Shown: positions 51,208 through 63,400 of the stretch, piece after piece
Layout: each line of letters starts with the position of its first letter
Numbering within the stretch: position 1 is the stretch's first letter
Source of the DNA: Microcoleus sp. EPA2
GTDB taxonomy: Bacteria; Cyanobacteriota; Cyanobacteriia; Cyanobacteriales; Microcoleaceae
Assembly: GCA_020882975.1 (NCBI GenBank)
Contig: JAHRFD010000016.1
Location: forward strand, 1 to 64,000
Direction of reading: 5' to 3'
DNA: 64,000 nt
The notes under the pieces: generated by a model
What the model was told of the DNA's origin: nothing
Databases searched by the model: none
The model's input: only the letters and a program-made list of their open reading frames with translations
Made by a program: the position numbers and the translations under genes

Positions 51208-51599
51208 AATTTTTCTAATCCAGACTTGACCGTCTCGATCAACTCTTTTTCCGACCAGGGCTTAAACAAACATTTATGTAAATTAGCTGCTGCATAAGCT
51301 CGATCGATCGCTTTTTGATCTGCTTGCCCTGTTAATAAAATTTTGACAATATTAGGAAATTTTTGATGCACGCGAATCATAAATTCATCGCCTTTCATTC
51401 CTGGCATCAGCCAATCGGAGACAATCAATAAAATGCTCACATCATCTTCATTTAATTCATCAATAATATCTAATGCTTCTTCAGCATCTTGGGCTACTTC
51501 ATAAACATAGGAACTGCCTAATGCTTTTCTCAATTGAGCCTTCAAGCTTTCTAAAATCACGGCTTCATCATCAACACACAAAATTACAGGTTTAGACAT
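51204..51599 (-). CDS. Single-domain response regulator
   Basis: A 131-residue lone receiver domain: ILCVDDEAVILESLKAQLRK, the phosphoacceptor in LLIVSDWLMPGMKGDEF (about 67), LLTGQAD and the Lys in CLFKPWSEKEL. It is close kin of the receiver of the cyclase gene it overlaps, so the two probably arose by duplication. With no output domain it is likely a phosphate shuttle or sink between the kinases upstream and the cyclase. Confidence 0.9.
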   Translation of the reverse strand: MSKPVILCVDDEAVILESLKAQLRKALGSSYVYEVAQDAEEALDIIDELNEDDVSILLIVSDWLMPGMKGDEFMIRVHQKFPNIVKILLTGQADQKAIDRAYAAANLHKCLFKPWSEKELIETVKSGLEKL

Positions 51600-51662
51600 G
51601 GTAATTAATTGGTAAGGGTAATTGGTAATTGGTAATCGGTAATCGGTAATCAGTAATTGCCG

Positions 51663-53129
51663 CTAGGAGGAACTATCGGGTTGGAGATTCATACTTAAAT
51701 AAACCGTAAATGTTGTTTTTCCAGGGACAGAAGTTACTTCGATTTCACCTAGATGTTTTTTCACAATTTTGCGGACAATATCTAATCCCAATCCACTTCC
51801 TTCACCCGGAGGTTTAGTGGTAAAGAAAGGTTCAAAAATTCGGTCTTTAATTTCTTCGGGAATTCCTTTTCCACTATCGGTAATACTGATTTTGGCAAAG
51901 CCTCTTTCTTGCGTAACATCAATGGTTAGCATTCCTTTGTTATCCATTGCTTGAATAGCATTATGAATCAGATTTGTCCATACTTGATTGAGTTCATCGG
52001 GATAGCAGTAAATCAGTGGAATTTCTGCGTAGTTTTGCACCACTTCAACTCCGTGTTTTATAGAATTTTGATACAGGGTCAAAATAGTATCAATTCCTAC
52101 TATCAAATTAGTTTTAAATAACTCATTTTTTTGATCGGAATGAGCATAGCTTTTCAAGGCAAATACAACCTTACTAGCACGTTCTACTGCGGTTTCTATC
52201 GTATTTGTACCTCGCTGCAATCCTGAAAGATTGTAAGCAAATTCCAGCATTCTCGTGCTATCTGGATGAGTCAGAATCGGTAAAAATGACTCGATGTCTT
52301 CAGATATTTTCATATCGGATAGTGTATCAGCTATGGTATCTGCATCAGGGACTCCCATTTCTTCTAGTTCGCGAGTTACAGCTCGCTTGATTTTGCGACT
52401 GTCTTTAGCAGAAAATAGCTGCTTATTGTTAATAGAACATAATGCTATCTTAAGAATCAATTGAATTTCTTTAGCAGAAAGTGTATCTACAAAGCGAGGC
52501 AAATCTTCAAATATTTCTTCCAAATATTTAGAGATATTACTGACGGAAGATCGAATAGCACCTAAAGGGGTATTGACTTCGTGAGCAATCCCTGCTATTA
52601 ATTGCCCGAGTGCTGCCATTTTCTCGGATTGAATGAGTTCTTCTTGGGTTGCTTGTAGTCGATTTAAGGTATTAGCTAACTCCTGATTGGTTTGAGCCAG
52701 TTCTGTGTTTTTTAATTGCAAGTTATTTTGGAGTCGTTGCAATGCTAAATGGGTTTCGACGCGAGCTAAAACCTCTTCTACCTGAAAGGGTTTGGTTACA
52801 TAGTCTACACCGCCGACACCAAAGGCTTTAACTTTATCAAGCACATCATTAAGCGCACTGATAAAAATGACTGGAATATGTCGCGTTTTGGGATCGGATT
52901 TGAGCTTGGTACAGACTTCATAGCCATCCATTTCTGGCATATTAATGTCTAGCAAAATCAAATCTACAGGAATAATTTGAGTTGCAGATAGAGCTTGAAC
53001 TCCATCTTTTGCTGGTCTAACCTTATAGCCATGTTTTGTTAAAATACCCACGAGTAGTTGTAAATTTGCTAGAGTATCATCTACCACTAAAATATTAGCA
53101 ATATCGGAAGTAAAAGCCACGTCATTCAT
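51663..53129 (-). CDS. REC-histidine kinase (hybrid, N-terminal receiver)
   Basis: A 488-residue protein with an N-terminal receiver (about 10-130; [20 protein letters not shown], Asp in [31 protein letters not shown]), a coiled coil and a histidine kinase core. The H-box is [20 protein letters not shown]; the N-box region [16 protein letters not shown] and the G-boxes [10 protein letters not shown] and [14 protein letters not shown] are intact. About 120 residues separate the phospho-His helix from the ATPase. The ATG at 53129 is used; a TTG eight codons up is less likely. Confidence 0.9.
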   Translation of the reverse strand: MNDVAFTSDIANILVVDDTLANLQLLVGILTKHGYKVRPAKDGVQALSATQIIPVDLILLDINMPEMDGYEVCTKLKSDPKTRHIPVIFISALNDVLDKVKAFGVGGVDYVTKPFQVEEVLARVETHLALQRLQNNLQLKNTELAQTNQELANTLNRLQATQEELIQSEKMAALGQLIAGIAHEVNTPLGAIRSSVSNISKYLEEIFEDLPRFVDTLSAKEIQLILKIALCSINNKQLFSAKDSRKIKRAVTRELEEMGVPDADTIADTLSDMKISEDIESFLPILTHPDSTRMLEFAYNLSGLQRGTNTIETAVERASKVVFALKSYAHSDQKNELFKTNLIVGIDTILTLYQNSIKHGVEVVQNYAEIPLIYCYPDELNQVWTNLIHNAIQAMDNKGMLTIDVTQERGFAKISITDSGKGIPEEIKDRIFEPFFTTKPPGEGSGLGLDIVRKIVKKHLGEIEVTSVPGKTTFTVYLSMNLQPDSSS

Positions 53130-53160
53130 ATTAATTGTACAAGAGAAATTCAAAATTTAA

Positions 53161-55968
53161 TTAGTTGACTGCTTCGATATAGGATGCAATTTTGCCATAT
53201 TCAAATTCATTAGCTAATACTAAAAACGCATTTCCTATCGACGCATTTATAGCTTTGACTTCCTGAATGAGATGGTCTACTTCACCAATATCCAAACTTT
53301 TTGCCGCACTAGCTAAATTGGCCCGTAAATCGGGTGGCAAGGTAGCTAGGGCTTCCGGTTCAAGCACGTCTTTGATGTCAGTTTTCGATAGAGTTTGAGC
53401 TGCTTTATCGATCGACTCTTCATAAATATAGCGCACGCCGATATGTTTGTTCATTACTGCAAAAATTTCTTGCTCCCGAAAAGGCTTTCGCATAAAATCA
53501 TCGCAGCCAGCCGATACAACGACAGCTCTTTCTTCTTCCAGAACGCTAGCTGTTAGAGCAATAATAGCAGTAGCCTGTCCCTTCGTCGTAGATTTAATTT
53601 TTTGTGTAGCCGCGTAACCATCCATCACGGGCATTCGCATATCCATCCAGATGAGATGTGGGTCCCACTCATGCCAAATATCCACGGCTTCTTGACCATT
53701 AGTAGCTTCTTTCAATTCAAACCCTAATGGATTGAGTAATTGAACTAATAACTGACGGTTGAGAGGTTTATCATCGACGATGAGAATGCGGTAGCGAGGT
53801 TGGTTCGGTTCGAGTGCAATGACGCGACGTTTGTTTTGTTCTGCTTCATCCTCAGCGGCATCAACAACCTGAGTTGTAATATCGAACTTGAAAATTGTGC
53901 CAACTCCTACTTGGCTGCTGACAGTGATATCACCACCCATAAGTTGCACAAACTGGCGGCTAATTGCTAAACCTAACCCAGTCCCTTCTTGAGCATTTTT
54001 TCCCGATGCAGTTTGCATAAATGCTTGAAAAAGTTTATCTAATTCTTCCGGTGCAATTCCCATACCTGTGTCTTCTACTTCAAAATAAATTTGTTGGTTA
54101 TTTCCCACTCTTTCTAGACTAATTTTATTTGGTTTGCCTGAATTTAGCAATCCACTATCCGTAAAAATTCTCACACAAACTCCACCTTCTTTTGTAAATT
54201 TAATGGCATTATTGAGCAAATTAATCAAAATTTGACGGAGTTTAACTTGGTCGGTGCGAAGGTAACGGGGAACATCAGCACCGCGCTCGAATAGCAACTG
54301 CAATCCAGCATCATCAGCTTTGAGGCGAAACATATCTTCTACATCGTCGATTAATCGATAGATATCGAATTGTTTTTCATTGATTGTTGTGCGACCAGCT
54401 TCAATTTTAGACAGGTCTAATACTTGGTTAATTAATGTTAGTAAATGTTCGCCACTGCGAGTAATAATCCCCACACTCTCGAAATGTTCGGATGGGAGCG
54501 ATCGACTTCTGAGCATGATTTGAGCAAAGCCTAAAATTGCGTTGAGGGGAGAGCGCAATTCGTGGCTCATATTGGCCAGAAATGTGCTTTTTGCTTGATT
54601 CGCCACTTCTGCTTTTTCTTTCGCAAGTTCTAACTGTTGGTTGGAGGCGGCTAATTCTGCGGTGCGCTCTTCCACTTTTTGCTCTAAAGTTTCAAAGGAT
54701 TCTTGCAACTGATGTGCCATGCTATTAAAGGATTTAGCAAGTTGTCCAACTTCGTCTCTCCGGTTAATTACTCCCGATTGATTCCAGTTACCTTTGGCAA
54801 TATCCTTGGCGGTTTCGTTCAATTGCAAAATGGGTTTTGTCACCCACTGAGCGGTCAAAACACCAATTAGTATAGATAGAATCAATGCTGCTATACATAG
54901 CAAAATTGTAGTGCGGTTATTGGCAGAAATTTCTGCCATAAAATCGGATTCTGGAATTACCACGACTATGGACCAATCTAAGCCTTTATCGTCTCTGAAA
55001 GGTAAGACTTGTAGAAAATGTCGCTGGTTTTCGAGGTTGAATTCTAGTTGCTGCGCGGTCTGTTTTTGGGCGATCGCATTCTTGGTCAAAAATAGGGCAG
55101 TGGCTTTGGTGAGGGGATTGCTACTGTCAATTGCTTTGATTCTTTCTGCTCCAAAATCTTTATTAGCCACCGTGCGAATGGGTTTTTCTCCGGTGGAAGT
55201 TGCAACCAGCATCCCATCATGTTCGATAATAAAGCTTTGTCCAGTTTTACCAATTTTCAAGCTTTGTAAAAATTTGCCAATTTGGGACAGATTAATATTT
55301 GTTAGTAGGACTCCTTGCAGTTGACCAGATTCATTTTTATAAGGCATGGCTGCCCCTAAATAAGACGTAATACCTTTGGTATGGGGATAGATTTGACTCC
55401 AGGTTGGTTTTTCGGCCGCCACTGCTGCTTTGTACCAAGGACGAGTGCGAGGATCGAAGTTAGGTTTGTTACTTAGTTTTTTGGTCCGATCGCCTTTTTG
55501 ATTCATAGCGTAGGTACGAAAATCAAAGTTACTATCAATAGTCGAAACTCTGACAGTTAGGGAACCATCATCGGCTCGCTCTGCCCCTAAATTTTCCTGA
55601 TTTTCCAATCCAATCCCAGCAAAGGTTAAACTGTCAAAAATTTGAATTTGTCGCCAAAAATGACGTTCTAAACCGACTAAATCTTGTAACTTTAGTTGTC
55701 CTAAATCTAAAGCAACTGCATTACTTTGATTTACTTGATGGGGAATTGTGAGATAAGATTTCAGGTTTAAATCAATGCGGTTGGTAATTTCTCCTCTGAG
55801 TTGATTTGCCACATTGTTCACAGCTTGTTGTCCATTCTTAAAGGAAAGATATCCGACAATTCCCACGGCAAAAAATGTTTGGAAGACAAAAGGAACAATC
55901 AGAACAGTGCGTAACGGTAACTTGCCAGAGAGTTCGCCGAAGCTAGAGGATATAGTTTTAGTCAACAT
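53161..55968 (-). CDS. CACHE-HAMP hybrid histidine kinase
   Basis: A 935-residue membrane sensor. A first transmembrane helix (about 23-42) and a double CACHE periplasmic domain (about 45-345; DPRTRPWYKAA motif) lead to a second helix (ILLCIAALILSILIGVLTA) and a HAMP domain. Then come HisKA (ANMSHELRSPLNAILGFAQI), the ATPase (GTGLGLAISRQFVQLMGG), a C-terminal receiver (ILIVDDKPLNRQLLVQLL, Asp in LIWMDMRMPVMDGY) and a helical tail that may be an Hpt-like remnant, lacking a clear phospho-His. GGAGGCG precedes the ATG. The ligand is unknown; CACHE domains bind small molecules. Confidence 0.92.
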   Translation of the reverse strand: MLTKTISSSFGELSGKLPLRTVLIVPFVFQTFFAVGIVGYLSFKNGQQAVNNVANQLRGEITNRIDLNLKSYLTIPHQVNQSNAVALDLGQLKLQDLVGLERHFWRQIQIFDSLTFAGIGLENQENLGAERADDGSLTVRVSTIDSNFDFRTYAMNQKGDRTKKLSNKPNFDPRTRPWYKAAVAAEKPTWSQIYPHTKGITSYLGAAMPYKNESGQLQGVLLTNINLSQIGKFLQSLKIGKTGQSFIIEHDGMLVATSTGEKPIRTVANKDFGAERIKAIDSSNPLTKATALFLTKNAIAQKQTAQQLEFNLENQRHFLQVLPFRDDKGLDWSIVVVIPESDFMAEISANNRTTILLCIAALILSILIGVLTAQWVTKPILQLNETAKDIAKGNWNQSGVINRRDEVGQLAKSFNSMAHQLQESFETLEQKVEERTAELAASNQQLELAKEKAEVANQAKSTFLANMSHELRSPLNAILGFAQIMLRSRSLPSEHFESVGIITRSGEHLLTLINQVLDLSKIEAGRTTINEKQFDIYRLIDDVEDMFRLKADDAGLQLLFERGADVPRYLRTDQVKLRQILINLLNNAIKFTKEGGVCVRIFTDSGLLNSGKPNKISLERVGNNQQIYFEVEDTGMGIAPEELDKLFQAFMQTASGKNAQEGTGLGLAISRQFVQLMGGDITVSSQVGVGTIFKFDITTQVVDAAEDEAEQNKRRVIALEPNQPRYRILIVDDKPLNRQLLVQLLNPLGFELKEATNGQEAVDIWHEWDPHLIWMDMRMPVMDGYAATQKIKSTTKGQATAIIALTASVLEEERAVVVSAGCDDFMRKPFREQEIFAVMNKHIGVRYIYEESIDKAAQTLSKTDIKDVLEPEALATLPPDLRANLASAAKSLDIGEVDHLIQEVKAINASIGNAFLVLANEFEYGKIASYIEAVN

Positions 55969-56053
55969 AAATCGCCTCCGTATTATTCTAGGTTTTAGTT
56001 TTTAGGAAATTGGAACATTCTGTATGAACAACCCCGATTTTATAGACTCACAT

Positions 56054-59000
56054 TTACCGCATTTTTAACTTGCCAATTGGTAAGGATATCACAAATTCAG
56101 TTCCCTCTCCTGGTAGAGAAATACACCGCAAATTACCCCGATGATTTTCCGTCACAATTTGATAGCTAGTTGCTAAGCCCATCCCCGTACCTTTTCCGAC
56201 AGGTTTCGTCGTAAAAAATGGATTAAATATTTTTTCTTGAACTTGGGGAGTCATCCCACAACCATTATCTTGAATAGAGATGAGTGCCATATTTTCAGAA
56301 GAGATCGAAGTCGCGATCGCAATTTGACCCGCATAATCTAACTGTGCCGCAGGTTCCAGGCTATCTTGCCGTTGTTCGATCGCATCAATAGCATTTACCA
56401 ACAAATTCATAAATACCTGATTTAATAAACTACCATAACATTCAATCTTTGGTAATTTACCGTAATTCTTGGTGAGATGAATCTTCGGTTTTCCCGCCCT
56501 ACCGTTCAATCGATTTTGTAAAATTACTAAGGTACTTTCGATATTTTCGCGAAGATCGATGGGTTTTAGATCTGCTTGATCCAAGCGCGAAAAAGTCCGC
56601 AAAGACTTCACAATATCGCTGATGCGCGCGGCTCCAGTTTTCATGGATTCCAGCAGCTTAGAAAAATCGCTGATGAGATACTCAAGCTCGATCTCTTCGA
56701 TCCAATCAGAAATGACCTGGGGCGGACTGGGATAATGCTCTTGGTAAAGGCGAACTAGGTCAATTAAGTCGCTAGCATAATCAGTGGCGGGTTGAATATT
56801 GCCATAGATAAAGTTCACCGGGTTATTAATTTCATGAGCAATACCGGCTACTAATTGACCCAAACTTGACATTTTTTCGGCTTGAATTAACTGGGTTTGG
56901 GTATTTTGTAACTTTTTGAGGGTTTTTTCTAATTCCTCGGATTGCACCCGCAGTTGAATTTCTGACCGGCGCACTGCTTCCACTTGTATCCGATCCATTT
57001 CTGCGCCCGCACGAGTGGCAAAGATTTTCAAGATAGCAGACTGCATTTCGAGATTGTTGAGCATCGGCTTAGTGTCAAAAACCGCCAGCACTCCCAAAAA
57101 ATTGCCAGCGGAATCTGTAATGGGCAAACCAGCATAACTTTCGGCTTGGAGAGTGACTAAATTATCATCTTTAGGGAACAAGGATTGCACGGCATTTGGG
57201 TAGCGACACACCTCTGCTATACTGTCAATTATTTTACAGGGTGTTCCGTGGAGATTGTAAGTAAAATTCTCGCCAAAGTCGTCTCCTGCCCAAAATGCGA
57301 GAGTTGTGGCGATGGATTTTTCGGAATCAATAAATTCAGCAATTAAAGCATAACGGACTTCTAAGACTTGCGCGAGATATTGAACGCAAGTTTTGAAGAA
57401 TTCTTGGCCTGTTTTCGCCGCCGTACCTTCGACTATTAAGCGGAGAGCTTGTTCTTGACGTTTGCGATCGCTAATATCAGTGACAGTACCAACATATCCT
57501 TCGATTTCACCGGCGTTGTCAATCACAGGTAAAGCTTGACCGATGACCCAAGCGACACTACCATCGGGCCGCAGAAAGCGGTACTCTGATTGAAATTGTT
57601 GTTTAATTAAGGCGCTGTCATACCATTCCTGCAAAACGCGCTCTCGGTCTTGAGGATGGAGAGTCCGAGCCCAATCTGGGCCTAGAGCTTCTTGGTGAGT
57701 TAATCCCGTAGTTTGCGACCAAGTTTGATTCACATAAAGGCAGTCACCTTTGGCATCAGTTAAGAACACGCCGATTGGTGATGCTTCTGCTAGGGTTTCA
57801 TAGCGTTTTTGGCTTTGTTGGAGTTGAATTTCGGCTTTTTTTGCTCCGCTAATATCAAAGTTAACCCCGATCATCTTCTGCGGATTGCCTTTGTGATTGT
57901 ACCGAACTAAACCAAAGGCTTTAATGAAATGGATACTACCATCGGGATGAACCACACGAAATTCTGTATTGTATTCAGCTTGTCCTAAAACAGTTTGATT
58001 GATTAATGTTTCGATCGCCTCTCGGTCATCAGGATGTAGCCCCGTGGCCCAAATCTCGTAAGCTAATCGGGAATCGGAGTTCTTAGTGACGCCATAGAGC
58101 TCGTACATCCGATCGTCCCAAACGAGGGTATTGTCGATGATGTCCCATTCCCAACAGCCAATGCGCCCAGACTGGAGTGAAAATGACAAACGCTCAGAGA
58201 TTTCCTTCAGTTGAGTTTCGGCAAGTTTGCGATCGGTAATATCCATTGCCGTGCCAAATAAACCCACAATGTTGCCATTTTGGCGATCGATTTCAATGCG
58301 ACCATTAATATAGCGGATAGCACCATCTAATCGAGAGATTCGCAGGTCAAAATTTTGGGGAATTCCTTCCTCGCTGGCAGCCTTAACATAACTTACAAAT
58401 AATTCTCCATCTTCCCCATAATATTGTTTGATATGGTCTTCCAACTTGGGTTCTCCCTGTTCGGGATTCATACCAAAAATCCTAAATAATTCTGCTGACC
58501 AAGTAATTTTTTGTGTAGTTAAGTCAAAGGACCAATTCCCAATCTGGGCAACTCGTTGTGCTTCTTCCAGTTGTCGCGTAAGTTCCTGTCGGGAGATATC
58601 TGCTTGTTTTCGATGATGGATATAACGCGCTATGCCCAAACAAGAAACCACTTGCCCTTGGTTATTTGTCAGGGCTGATAAATTGGAAGAATACCAGTAA
58701 TAATTCCCATCTCCATGCAAAAATCGGTATTCGATTCCCCGCAGTTTCTCACCTTGCAAACAGCGATGCAGGGCATTTACACAAATTGGTAAATCTGCTG
58801 GATAAACCCACTGACCAAAAGGCTGAGCTAACAATTCTGTGATGTCATATCCCATAACTTCTTGAAAGTTGGGACTCAGATAGCTGAAAGTGCTGTCGGG
58901 ATTGATGACATAAACCAAATCGTTGAGATTTTCAATGATGCTGCGAAATTTTTCTTCACTGGTTCGGAGTGCTAGTTCTGTGGCTTTAGTCTCTGTGATA

Positions 59001-60202
59001 TCCCGCATAATTGCGGAAAAGTGTTCTACTGTTCCCTCTTTCGATTTATGAGCTAGGACGACCAAAGAAACCGGGATTTCACCTCCTGTCGGATCTAGTA
59101 AAGCCGTCTCGCCCCGCCAGGCGCCACAACGGGCGGCTTCTGGTAAGGCTTGATTGAATACGATCTCCTTAGCCCACTCTGGATGAGCATTAGAGATTTC
59201 GACGGAGGCTATAACCTCCTCATCATGATTCAAAAATTTTCGCCAAGCTTGATTGAGGTAAATGGCTTTACCTGTGACATCAGCAGTGGCGATCAAATCT
59301 GAGGTGGTTTCTAAAATGGCAAGCAGACGTTGAGTATCAGCTTGGGCACTTTTGATGTCCGTGATATCTCGAATATAGCCATACCAAATAATACTGCCAT
59401 CGGCTTCGGGCTGGGGTGTAGAATTACCCACCAGCCACAGCACTCGCCCATCGGGTAAGCAAGTTCGATATTCGCAATACCAAGGTGTGAGATGGGCGGC
59501 GGAATCGAGAATGGATTGATGGACGCGATCGATGTCATCCGCGTGGAGCGCGGTAAATACTAAAGAGCCATCCTCCCGCACTTGTTGTGGGGAAACTCCG
59601 TGAATCTCTCGCAACTTTTCGCTAGCGTAGGGGAAATGGAAACTACCATCAGGGCGCAGCCGAAACTGATAAATAACGCCGGGGATGTGGCGGGCTATTT
59701 GCTCTAGGTGATGATAGTCTGCGGGGATAGCTGTATCTGGTTCCATACCAGCTAAGCGGAGTTGGGCTTGGGCGAGTTGGCGGGTAAGTGCTTCGACTTG
59801 TGCTTCTGCTCGTTTGCAAGCTGTGATGTCTCGCATTACCAACAGATGTCTCTGGGGCAGAAAGTTTGCCGTCACCGCATATTCTACGGTGCGGATTTGT
59901 CCATCAGCGCGCACTAGGCACAATTCCCCTCGTGCTGTTTCTGGTTGTGGAAATTGTTGCCATAGCTGTGTAAAATCAGATCCCGGCTCAGTAAAATCAC
60001 GAAGAGAGTGTCCTAGGAGTTCATCTCTATCTAGGGCAAATAATTTACAGGTGGCGGGGTTGACATCGAGATATCTACCTTCGTCGTCGGCGATCGCGAT
60101 CGCATCTAAGGCACTTTCCCACACAGCCCGCAATGGTCTGTCTCTGGTCGATAGCAAAGGGCGATCGTTTGGGGCCATGTCATCGTTTAAAGATGGGCAC
60201 AT
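56054..60202 (-). CDS. Multi-PAS/GAF histidine kinase
   Basis: A cytoplasmic kinase of about 1382 residues with a chain of about seven PAS/PAC units, each ending in the DITxxK/ISDRK linker, one GAF domain (about 935-1090), then a coiled coil and kinase core. The H-box is EKMSSLGQLVAGIAHEINNP and the G-boxes DNGCGMTPQVQEK and GKGTGMGLATSYQI. It starts at the ATG at 60200-60202; one at 60178 is possible. It shares nearly identical PAS, GAF and kinase segments with the next gene upstream. The bound ligands cannot be predicted. Confidence 0.9.
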   Translation of the reverse strand: MCPSLNDDMAPNDRPLLSTRDRPLRAVWESALDAIAIADDEGRYLDVNPATCKLFALDRDELLGHSLRDFTEPGSDFTQLWQQFPQPETARGELCLVRADGQIRTVEYAVTANFLPQRHLLVMRDITACKRAEAQVEALTRQLAQAQLRLAGMEPDTAIPADYHHLEQIARHIPGVIYQFRLRPDGSFHFPYASEKLREIHGVSPQQVREDGSLVFTALHADDIDRVHQSILDSAAHLTPWYCEYRTCLPDGRVLWLVGNSTPQPEADGSIIWYGYIRDITDIKSAQADTQRLLAILETTSDLIATADVTGKAIYLNQAWRKFLNHDEEVIASVEISNAHPEWAKEIVFNQALPEAARCGAWRGETALLDPTGGEIPVSLVVLAHKSKEGTVEHFSAIMRDITETKATELALRTSEEKFRSIIENLNDLVYVINPDSTFSYLSPNFQEVMGYDITELLAQPFGQWVYPADLPICVNALHRCLQGEKLRGIEYRFLHGDGNYYWYSSNLSALTNNQGQVVSCLGIARYIHHRKQADISRQELTRQLEEAQRVAQIGNWSFDLTTQKITWSAELFRIFGMNPEQGEPKLEDHIKQYYGEDGELFVSYVKAASEEGIPQNFDLRISRLDGAIRYINGRIEIDRQNGNIVGLFGTAMDITDRKLAETQLKEISERLSFSLQSGRIGCWEWDIIDNTLVWDDRMYELYGVTKNSDSRLAYEIWATGLHPDDREAIETLINQTVLGQAEYNTEFRVVHPDGSIHFIKAFGLVRYNHKGNPQKMIGVNFDISGAKKAEIQLQQSQKRYETLAEASPIGVFLTDAKGDCLYVNQTWSQTTGLTHQEALGPDWARTLHPQDRERVLQEWYDSALIKQQFQSEYRFLRPDGSVAWVIGQALPVIDNAGEIEGYVGTVTDISDRKRQEQALRLIVEGTAAKTGQEFFKTCVQYLAQVLEVRYALIAEFIDSEKSIATTLAFWAGDDFGENFTYNLHGTPCKIIDSIAEVCRYPNAVQSLFPKDDNLVTLQAESYAGLPITDSAGNFLGVLAVFDTKPMLNNLEMQSAILKIFATRAGAEMDRIQVEAVRRSEIQLRVQSEELEKTLKKLQNTQTQLIQAEKMSSLGQLVAGIAHEINNPVNFIYGNIQPATDYASDLIDLVRLYQEHYPSPPQVISDWIEEIELEYLISDFSKLLESMKTGAARISDIVKSLRTFSRLDQADLKPIDLRENIESTLVILQNRLNGRAGKPKIHLTKNYGKLPKIECYGSLLNQVFMNLLVNAIDAIEQRQDSLEPAAQLDYAGQIAIATSISSENMALISIQDNGCGMTPQVQEKIFNPFFTTKPVGKGTGMGLATSYQIVTENHRGNLRCISLPGEGTEFVISLPIGKLKMR

Positions 60203-60460
60203 AAATTGTAACAACTTTGAAATATTCCCCAGCCGTCGATGGGAGGGGATGCTATATTAATGGGGCTTTAAACTCTATTAATATAGCTAAAATCTAGTTG
60301 TCTGCTAGGAAATTGACAGGACGCGGCTTAGTCCTGGATTTACCGGGTTAAATGTATCTGCGATTTACCTTTTTGATAAAATAAGCGGAACTTTGTACAG
60401 TTCCTGAAAATTTTAACATATCTCGCAGACCTGGAAATGTCCGCTTTTCCACACGTAAAT
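60203..60460. other. Intergenic region between two giant kinase genes
   Basis: 258 bases, AT-rich, likely to hold the promoter of the 1382-residue kinase. No gene or distinctive motif is seen. Confidence 0.4.
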
Positions 60461-63400
60461 TTATGTGGGATTTAACTCACAAATCGGTAACTCGATCGCC
60501 AACTCAGTCCCCTCTCCTGGTGTAGAAATACACCGCAAATTACCACGATGATTTTCCGTGACAATTTGATAGCTAGTTGCTAACCCCATCCCCGTACCTT
60601 TTCCGATCGGTTTAGTTGTGAAAAATGGATTAAATATTTTTTCTTGAACTTCGGGATTTATCCCGCAGCCATTATCCTGAACAGAGATGCGAACCCAATT
60701 TTCCGAAGCCATGGAAGTGGCAATGGTAATGCAACCAAGGTAATCTAATTTGGCGCTAGCTTCGAGATTTTCTTGCCGTTGTTCGATGGCATCAATAGCA
60801 TTGCTCAACAAATTCATAAACACCTGATTTAATAAACCGCCATAACATTCAATTAAAGGTAATGCGCCATAATTTTTGGTAATATGAATTTCCGGTTTTC
60901 CCGCCCTACCATTCAAGCGATTTTGCAAAATCATTAAGGTAGTATCCATATTTTCATGGATATCTATTTCTTTTAAATCTGCTTCGTCCAAGCGCGAAAA
61001 AGTCCGCAGAGACTTGACAATATCTCTAATTCTTGTGGCTCCTGTTTTCATAGATTCCAAGAGCTTATAAAAATCTGTTGCCAGATACTCAAAGTCGATA
61101 TCTTCGAGAAGATCCGAAATTGCCTGGGGTGGACTCGGATACTGCTCTTGGTAAAGGCGAACTAGCTCAATTAAGTCGCTGGCATAATCAGCGGCAGGTT
61201 GCAGATTACCATAAATGAAACTGACGGGATTATTAATTTCATGAGCAATTCCGGCGACTAATTGCCCCAAACTTGACATTTTTTCGGCTTGAATTAACTG
61301 AGTTTGGGTTTGTTGCAACTTGTGGAGGGTGGTGGCTAATTCTTCTGATTGCAGCCGCAGTTGCATGGACGAGCGACGCAAGGCTGCTTCCGCCTGCATC
61401 CGTTCCATTTCCGCACCGGCACGGGTGGCAAAAATCTTCAAGATAGCTGACTGCATTTCGAGATCTTGTACCATCGGTTTAGTGTCTAAAACTGCCAATA
61501 TCCCCAAACAATTGCCAGCGGCATCTACAATCGGCAAACCAGCATAACTTTCGGCTTGGAGAGTGACTAAATCATCATCTTTGGGGAACAAGCACTGGAC
61601 CAGATTTGGGTATCGACACACCTCAGCGATGCGATGGACATTGTGACAGGGTGTCCCACATAGATTGTAAGTAAAATTCTGGCCAAAGTCGTCTCCTGCC
61701 CAAAATGCGAGAGTTGTGGCGATGGACTTTTCGGAGTTAACAAATTCGGAAATACAAGCATAACGGACTTCTAAGGCTTGGGCGAGATATTGAACGCAAC
61801 TTTTGAAGAATTCTTCCCCTATTTTCGCCGCCGTACCTTCGACTATTAAGCGGAGAGCTTGTTCTTGACGTTTGCGATCGGTGATATCTCTGGCTACCCA
61901 AACTACTCGTTCTTGAGACATGGGAGAAATCCTGGCATCAAACCAGAATAAACGATCGCCTAGGGGTAAGGAGTATTCCAAGTGGGTGACGGATTGAGTA
62001 ATGATGGATTGGTGAATACCATTGAGGAAAGTATCTGCGATGTTTTGGGGTAAGACTTCGTGAAGAGTTTTGCCTAACAGTTCCTGGGAAGGTCGGTATA
62101 ACAGACTTGATGAACTACCACCTATTTTGAGATAGCGTCCTTCTACATTCAGGACAATAATCACATCCTGCATGGCATTAAATAATGCGCTTAACTCTGC
62201 TTCAGATGTGGCTAACTTGATTTCAGCTTGTTTGCGATCGCTAATATCAGTGACAGTACCCACATATCCTTCGATTTCACCCCTACTATCAATCAAAGGT
62301 AAAGCTTGACCTAGCACCCAAGCGACACTACCATCGGGACGCAGAAAGCGGTACTCTGATTGAAATTTTTGTTTAACTAAGGCGCTGTCATACCATTCTT
62401 TAAAAACGCGCTCTCGGTCTTGAGGATGGAGAGTCCGATCCCAATCTGGACCGAGGGCTTTTTCCTGAGTTAATCCCGTAGTTTGGGACCAAGTTTGATT
62501 CACATAGAGACAGTCTCCTTTGGCATCAGTTAAGAACACGCCGATTGGTGATGCTTCTGCTAGGGTTTCATAGCGTTTTTGGCTTTTTTGAATTAGCATT
62601 TCGGCTTGTTTGCGATCGCTGATATCAATAATTACTGACCAGATATATTGACTCCCATCCTTACCTGTCACCAATACTCCGAGCAATTCCACGGGCAACA
62701 AAGATCCATCCTTGCGGATATACTCTTTTTGGTAAGGGCCGTAACGACCGATGGTGTTGAGCAATTCTAATTGATGGATTTCAGCAGTGGCATACTTTTG
62801 GGGGGTTAAATCCAAATAGCTTAATTGGTTCAATTCCTCAAGAGTATAGCCATAGATGGTTTCGGCGGCGCTATTGACTTCGATGAAACGACCTTGCATA
62901 TCGTTGAGTGCAATTCCCAGAGGACACAAGTCGAAGAGCGATCGCAGTTTTTCTTCACTCGCTCGTAGAGCATCTTCTGCTTGTTGGCGATCGGTGATAT
63001 CTTCAGAAATCCCTAATAAGTATTTCGGATTGCCAAGTTCATCGAGAATCGGAATTTTCTTTGTATGCACAATTCGAGTGCCTTGATGACTCGTTTGAAT
63101 CCGTTCTTCAAGAATATCTAAAACCTGACCGCTGGCCAAGGCTGCTCGATCTTGGGAGCAGATCGAATCGGCTGCGGCTGCTGTAAACAAGTCGTAGTCA
63201 TTTTTTCCTAGTAATGCTGTTCTCGGATAACCGATTAGTTCTTCGCCAGCTTTGTTTAAGCTCACATATTTAAGATCGACGGCATCTTTGACAAATACCA
63301 TGTTGGGGATATTTTCAATGACTGAGCTGAGGAACTTCTGAACCCGCCAATTTTCTAACTCTGCTTGTTTGCGCTCTGTGATATCCCGTGCGGCGGCATA